Part shown: positions 59,238 to 64,000 of the stretch, piece after piece | Layout: every line of letters begins with the position of its first letter | Position numbering within the stretch: position 1 is the stretch's first letter | NCBI GenBank assembly: GCA_027422505.1 | Contig: JAPQWV010001562.1 | Location: forward strand, 1 to 64,000 | Source of the DNA: Craterostigma plantagineum | Lineage: Eukaryota > Streptophyta > Magnoliopsida > Lamiales > Linderniaceae | Length of the DNA: 64,000 bases | Reading direction: 5' to 3' | The notes under the pieces: model-generated | The model's database searches: none | The model's input: only the letters and a program-made list of their open reading frames with translations | What the model was told of the DNA's origin: nothing | Made by a program: the position numbers and the translations under genes

Positions 59238-61467
59238 ACAAAATAAAAAGTGATAATAAATTCACTTGCTGCAGCTATACAATATAGAAATGGTCAATTC
59301 CAAATCAGGCCCCATTTGGTTTTTGATTTCGAATTCAGGCCCTGTTTAAGAATTTTTAGTTTAAATGATCATTTTGTGTGGTGTAAAAAAGTAGTATAAA
59401 AAAATCTATGAACTGATATAGAATGATCGTTTTGTGTTATAAACTTTTAACATACTGGTATGTCAGAGCAATGAAGTGGTACTGTAGAAAATGAACTGGT
59501 ATCAGATGATCATAAACTGGTACCGGATTATGGCTTGGTGTTACAAAATTTCACATATTGATATGTCAGAGCAATGAAGTGGTACTGCGAAAATGAGTCC
59601 TTAAACTTAAATTTTTTGTCAAGAGTGTCTGAATCCTAAATGATACTTATAGAGGGCCTGAAATGAAAAGCCCCTATAGAAAATGCAGTTTAGTAGCCTA
59701 ATTTCTCACACCTCAAATGAAAGCTTCATTAAACTTAAAAAATTTACAGGGACTAAAGAGTCCCAATCCCTCTGGTAACAATCGACCATCCAGAGGGAGG
59801 AAATCTCTCAAACTGAGAGAAACGAACACGTCTAAAAACGAAAAGACGAGAACCCAAACAAAAAGAACTAAAGAACATACTACGGATCAACCTAACACTC
59901 CAAAAAATGTCCATTAAGTCAGATCTACGACACTCTTCACTTTCTTCCCGTCTTCAACTTGTAAATCTGTCTTCTTTGGGAATGACACTCCCAAAATGGG
60001 AGAAAGAACTCCTACAAGAGGAGACAAAGCCCCTGCAGTGAGGAGAAACATGCACCCATTTTGGAAGACTAGAACAAACCAAAGCAAAAGAAGAAGAAAC
60101 GAAAAAAAAAACATGGTGAAGAGGAAAGAGAATTAGAAAAGAGGTACCTTCCCCAACCTCCATTCCATTAATGGAGGAAGGGGAGGGTTTAGGGCTTTTT
60201 TTTTTTTTTTTTTGCTTTAGAGAGAGGCGAGAGGTTTTGAGGAGAGAGAAATATGGAGTTTTTTTAATTATCTCACACCATGAATTTTCGATGGATGAGT
60301 ACTTACGTTAATTTAATGATTGATAGAAAGAGTTTAAATTATTATCTATAAATAGTTCAAATTATTATCAATAAACACTATTAAATAAAAGTAAAATACT
60401 CATGAAATATTAATATTTATCACTTAATCCCAACTAATCAAATTCGACTTACTCGCCTAGCGCCAACCTCTAGACTGACAATTATTGCGAATTTCGATTA
60501 GATAACTGTCAGACAACTGTAACCCACTCACCAGATCAAATTATTACGTTAAATAAGTAACTCTTAATTTGACCTAAACCACTATCTAAAACTTTCATTT
60601 GCCAAATAAATGTATTTCTTTATTGAATTAAGAGCAACATATTATATCAAATCCTTCTTCAACCACACAAAGCAAAAATAAAATGGTCCCACTGAGAGAA
60701 TTAAATGCATGAAAAAAGGTTATAAAACTTTAAAGGCCCATGAACTGATTCTCAATAAGATATTTATAGTAAGTGTACTATTACATGTTTTAGGAATCCC
60801 GAAAAGGGGTGTTTACTATAATATTGATTTATGTTTATTTTCTTGAGAAAAATAATAAAACAAATCAAATATTCAATGTAATATTTCCAACACTTGTTGG
60901 AACGTGCCCTTTGTTGCCCTTTTTTATGGCAAATGCTTTGGGTTTTCACGAAACTCTTCTGAGATTTTAAGAATTTTAGAGAACCTTTGACGATTTACGT
61001 GGTGGGGGACCATTTCAAAGCCCGATTAATTATATATAAACGTATATATTATTTTCAATACCTATATTAGTACGACTTCTATATTTAGAGCATTTAAACG
61101 TTACATGAACATCGTATCAAAATGGGCAAAACTTAGAAAAATAAATTGGGAGCGTCAGAAACTAATGAAGGTAAAATATTTTCAGAATTTCCAAGTTGGG
61201 TAATCGTGTAGTTTACGGGCATTATTTTCAAATGTTCCCAAGTTGTAATATGATAATATTGTCTCAACAACAGAGCTAAAATAAATAAAACCATTTTTTC
61301 TCAATTAACAAAAACAACCAGTCTTATAATTAATCCCCTCAGCACAAAAAGGAAATGGAAAAATTATTCAAGATCGAAATTGCTACAATCCATAGATATA
61401 ACTCAGTTTGATGAGAGCTATTGATACATAACTGGTAAGTAATAATCCTTTTCTCCATCGATCAAAA
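57125..61467. other. Long intergenic region upstream of the MADS gene, no gene seen
   Basis: It contains the MADS leader and promoter. A CT run lies at 59196-59235. A duplicated unit of about 103 bp carries ATGTCAGAGCAATGAAGTGGTACTG at about 59460 and 59563. A poly-T run lies at 60198-60216. The stretch 59700-60170 is less AT-rich and has open frames on both strands (59717-59917 plus, 59914-60163 minus), but no family was recognised; it is probably repeat-derived. Confidence 0.5.
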
Positions 61468-63699
61468 TCAAACCTTTTGCTTGCCCTTTCTCGCCCGTTC
61501 GAGCTCTTCCTCAGCGTTCTTCAGCAGTTGGCTCAAAGCAGCAACTCTCCGTTCTAATTCTTCCACGGTTCCTCGAGTGATCGATGCTTGATAAGGAGAT
61601 ATAAAATTCTTCGAAAACGATTTCAACGCTTCGATCCCACAAACCTGTCGAAAGCTCCATTACTCATCCGTTCGAAAATATGCTAAAATATACCAAATGG
61701 CGCCTTATTTTGGGAAAATTTTGACAGCCCCAAAGAAGTCTTCTGTTCGAACTCTTACAGCCAAACATTTATGTAAAAGTACTGAAAAAAGAATGAGAAA
61801 AAAAGTACCTCTTGTGGAAGCAGTGGCAATTTAGTTATGTTGAAATCATCATATAACATGTAGAACTGATCCAGGTATTTCTGTTGCATTTGCATTCTTG
61901 CCTTGAGCAGCTTTGATTCGACCACTGAAAGTAAACGCCCGCGTGAATCGTTTTTCTTTTTTCATTTTGGAAAATGCAAAGAAGATAATGAAGGAAATGC
62001 CATGTTCTTACCTTCCTCGTCGAATATTACTTGGTTTATGATGATATTGTGAGTATCTATCTCGAATTTAGTAAGCTCTTGAACAAGCCTTTCAGTTTCA
62101 TACAGTGAAAGGAACTCGGGAATGCAGACACATACAAAAGTCGTCAAATCCTAAAAAAAAGAAAGATTGCATTTTTCAATCGTAATGATAATGAAAATCG
62201 ATTCTCTTCTCTTTATTTTCCTTGTACGAGGGTAAGAAAAAAAAAATATAGCATTCTTACAGGATCCTTAAACTGCTTGTTGACTTTTTGAATAACATCT
62301 TTCATTCCCTCGAGTTTTCCAAGGATGGCATCTTCCCCAAACTCATCCTCCATACCAAACATACGCGTTACCTGACACAAATACCGATGAAAAGAAGTAC
62401 AAAGTACCATATTTCCCAGGAGAAAAAGTTACCAAAAGATACATGTCGAGTAATATTCAATGTAAAGGCGAACAAATCATTTTAGTTATATAACAAACAG
62501 AACAAGACATAAGTTCTATATGAAAAGAATGAAAAATGAAAGGACAAAGCACATACCTGACTTAGCATGCCCCCAAATCTGTTCTTCAAGCTCATCATTT
62601 TAGCAATACCTTTCTCTAATGTTGAAGGAAATTGTAGCAGACGAAGAGTGTGGCCAGTTGGTGCTGTGTCGAATACTATAACAGAATAATCCATGGTCTG
62701 CACAAGCCTGTAAAAAGAAGGTTTAATTTTCCCTTTTTGTAACCAAATACTTGAAACAGAGAAGAAACGTCAATTTTGGAGAGGTCGGCGACCCAGATGA
62801 AAACTTCAAACTCAGTTTGATTAAGGATGAAACTGCACGATAGATATGAAAATGTTGACTAATATAGCAAGTCGTCAAGCTTACTTGAGCATTTCCGCAA
62901 AACTCATAGCCTCGTCAATTCCAGGGATTGAACTTGTAATATCTGATATAAATCCATCAACATCTGATCCCATCATCTCGTCGTTTTCCACAGTAGGGTC
63001 AACTTCCTATAAGACAGATTTTCCATTATATGAACTTCCCGAGCTCAACGACATCGACAAGTTGACACACAAACTTGTAATATATAGCACTATATCCGAG
63101 AATTCAGTAAGAGAAAGAAACAATCTTTGTCATTATAGAATCCCAATATGCTTAACAACCAATACAAGCACACAGTTGCCCAATATTTAAGCAAGATAAT
63201 CGAGAATTGACAAGATCAAAGCAAGGAAACTACATGGATCAAGATTGGAAAAGAAAAATCTATTTAAAACTCCTTCAATAACTCAACGTTACCAAAACTC
63301 TCAAACTACGGTAGTACCCATTAGAAGAATGTATTCATGACAACAGAAATAAAATAATAAACCCTAGTTAACTTCAAATTCAAACCCCCAATAGAAAACC
63401 CAATGTTAAAACGGCAATAAACATCATCGAGCTCAGAAATCACAGTACCATAGCATACAAATTGGAAAACCCATTGACAAGCGTAGGAGCCTTGGTGAAT
63501 TTCTGCTGAAACGCATCGCTCAAATTATGCGCAGGGTCTGTAGATATGATCAACACCGACTGCCGCACGCTCGCCAAAAGTATGGACAAAATCGAACTAC
63601 ACGTAGTTTTCCGACGCCGCCTTTTCCGCCGACGAAAACCCACTTGAGAGAGTCTTGTTCGAGTATGTTCTTCACGGTCGCCTCAGGCAAATCAGCCAT
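61468..63699 (-). CDS. GET3A: GET3 (ASNA1/TRC40) tail-anchored-protein targeting ATPase
   Basis: Seven exons: 63699-63449, 63007-62885, 62707-62557, 62371-62261, 62150-62012, 61924-61809 and 61644-61468. GET3 is a cytosolic homodimeric ATPase that delivers tail-anchored proteins to the ER membrane. Motifs are the P-loop [10 protein letters not shown], switch [13 protein letters not shown], the A-loop [15 protein letters not shown], the hydrophobic-groove region with [19 protein letters not shown], and NQVIFDEE. The length is about 360 residues and the C-terminus is Lys-rich ([10 protein letters not shown]). The compact N-terminus [22 protein letters not shown] without a transit peptide fits the cytosolic GET3a form, not the organellar GET3b/c. 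The P-loop is broken by one missing A in a run (GGAAAACTACG at about 63602), surely an assembly error in such a conserved gene. Confidence 0.95.
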
Positions 63700-63893
63700 T
63701 GAATTGGTAGAGAGGCTCTTAGATTTAAGCGGCGGCCTTTATTTCTGTGCCTAAATCGAAGCAATTGGTAAATTGCAATTCAGACCACAATTTGAAATAT
63801 TTGTAATAGTCCCTCAACTTAAAAAGCCAAATCAACAGTATTTGACATAAAGCTCCTTGAGGTTTTTCTGCTCACTCTCTACGCCATTCGACG
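63700..63893. promoter_or_regulatory. 194-bp shared promoter between GET3 and the next gene
   Basis: The start codons of GET3 (minus, 63699) and the next gene (plus, 63894) face away from each other, leaving 194 bp. No TATA box is obvious in either direction, which fits a housekeeping-type bidirectional promoter. Confidence 0.55.
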
Positions 63894-64000
63894 ATGGCTA
63901 TATGCTCAGAAGAGGCCAAACTCGAGCTGTTCCTTCAATGGCTGAAGGTAAATGAGACGTTTTTCACAGCAAGCAACATATGTTTTCGATTCTTTTGTGG
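63894..64000 (+). CDS. First exon of an unidentified gene, cut by the window end
   Basis: ATG at 63894 opens MAICSEEAKLELFLQWLK, followed by a donor (AAG|GTAAAT at 63947-63948). This short start resembles that of some plant SET-domain lysine methyltransferases of the Rubisco-LSMT type, but 18 residues are too few to be sure. The rest lies outside the window. Confidence 0.45.
   Translation, partial: MAICSEEAKLELFLQWLKVNETFFTASNICFRFFC

Noticed and set aside
59914..60163. Overlapping open frames on both strands at 59.7-60.2 kb
   Set aside because: No homology recognised, no splice context, and hydrophobic Phe/Ser composition from T-rich DNA. Treated as repeat-derived.
1..64000. tRNA, rRNA or snoRNA genes
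   Set aside because: No clover-leaf with A/B boxes or rRNA-like stretch was recognised by eye. The tRNA-like TGGTATCAGAGCC at 21586 is the retroelement primer-binding site.

Overview
The window is nuclear DNA of a flowering plant, almost certainly a eudicot. Evidence: GT-AG spliced genes of plant-specific families (LOB domain, AT-hook/PPC, SOC1-type MADS, SAUR, BAHD acyltransferase, RGF/GOLVEN peptide), a chloroplast transit peptide on a transketolase, plant Ty1/copia and Ty3/gypsy debris, MITEs, and CT/AT microsatellites. The BAHD/malonyltransferase style hints at an asterid, but that is weak inference.

Layout. 1-5 kb is repeat-rich: a Ty3/gypsy-like LTR/3' end with three similar stem-loops, an unidentified and locally duplicated coding relic, and a MITE relic. 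5.5-5.9 kb carries a two-exon RGF/GOLVEN/CLEL peptide-hormone precursor. 7 kb has a copia RT/RNase H relic. 9.9 kb has a SAUR gene. 12.8-14.9 kb is a six-exon arginase and 15.5-18.8 kb a plastid transketolase; 19.0-20.3 kb is an intact MLF-family gene on the minus strand. At 20.9-25.7 kb a DFR/vestitone-reductase-like SDR gene is split in its first exon by a young, 3.5-kb, pol-less copia element with near-identical LTRs. At 26.1-30.6 kb lie two tandem heme oxygenase genes without transit peptides, and at 32.8 kb a hAT MITE with a perfect 8-bp target duplication. An LBD gene (33.8-35.7 kb), a decayed second transketolase lacking a transit peptide (36.5-39.5 kb) and an AHL gene (42.6-43.5 kb) follow. 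From 45.9 to 54.9 kb three BAHD acyltransferase genes stand in one orientation with a two-exon fasciclin-like arabinogalactan gene among them. A seven-exon SOC1-like MADS gene (55.3-57.1 kb) lacks the expected start ATG. The window closes with GET3 (61.5-63.7 kb, minus) divergent from the first exon of another gene (63.9 kb).

A theme across the window is single-base deletions in otherwise well conserved exons (arginase, GET3 P-loop, transketolase, BAHD, FLA, AHL, LBD, heme oxygenase). The two LTRs of the young retroelement also differ mostly in homopolymer length. This points to residual indel error in the assembly, so many apparently broken genes here may be intact in the plant. The genes do not form one pathway. 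The local clusters that make sense are the BAHD array (specialised-metabolite acylation), the heme oxygenase pair, and the two transketolases as an old duplication about 20 kb apart.
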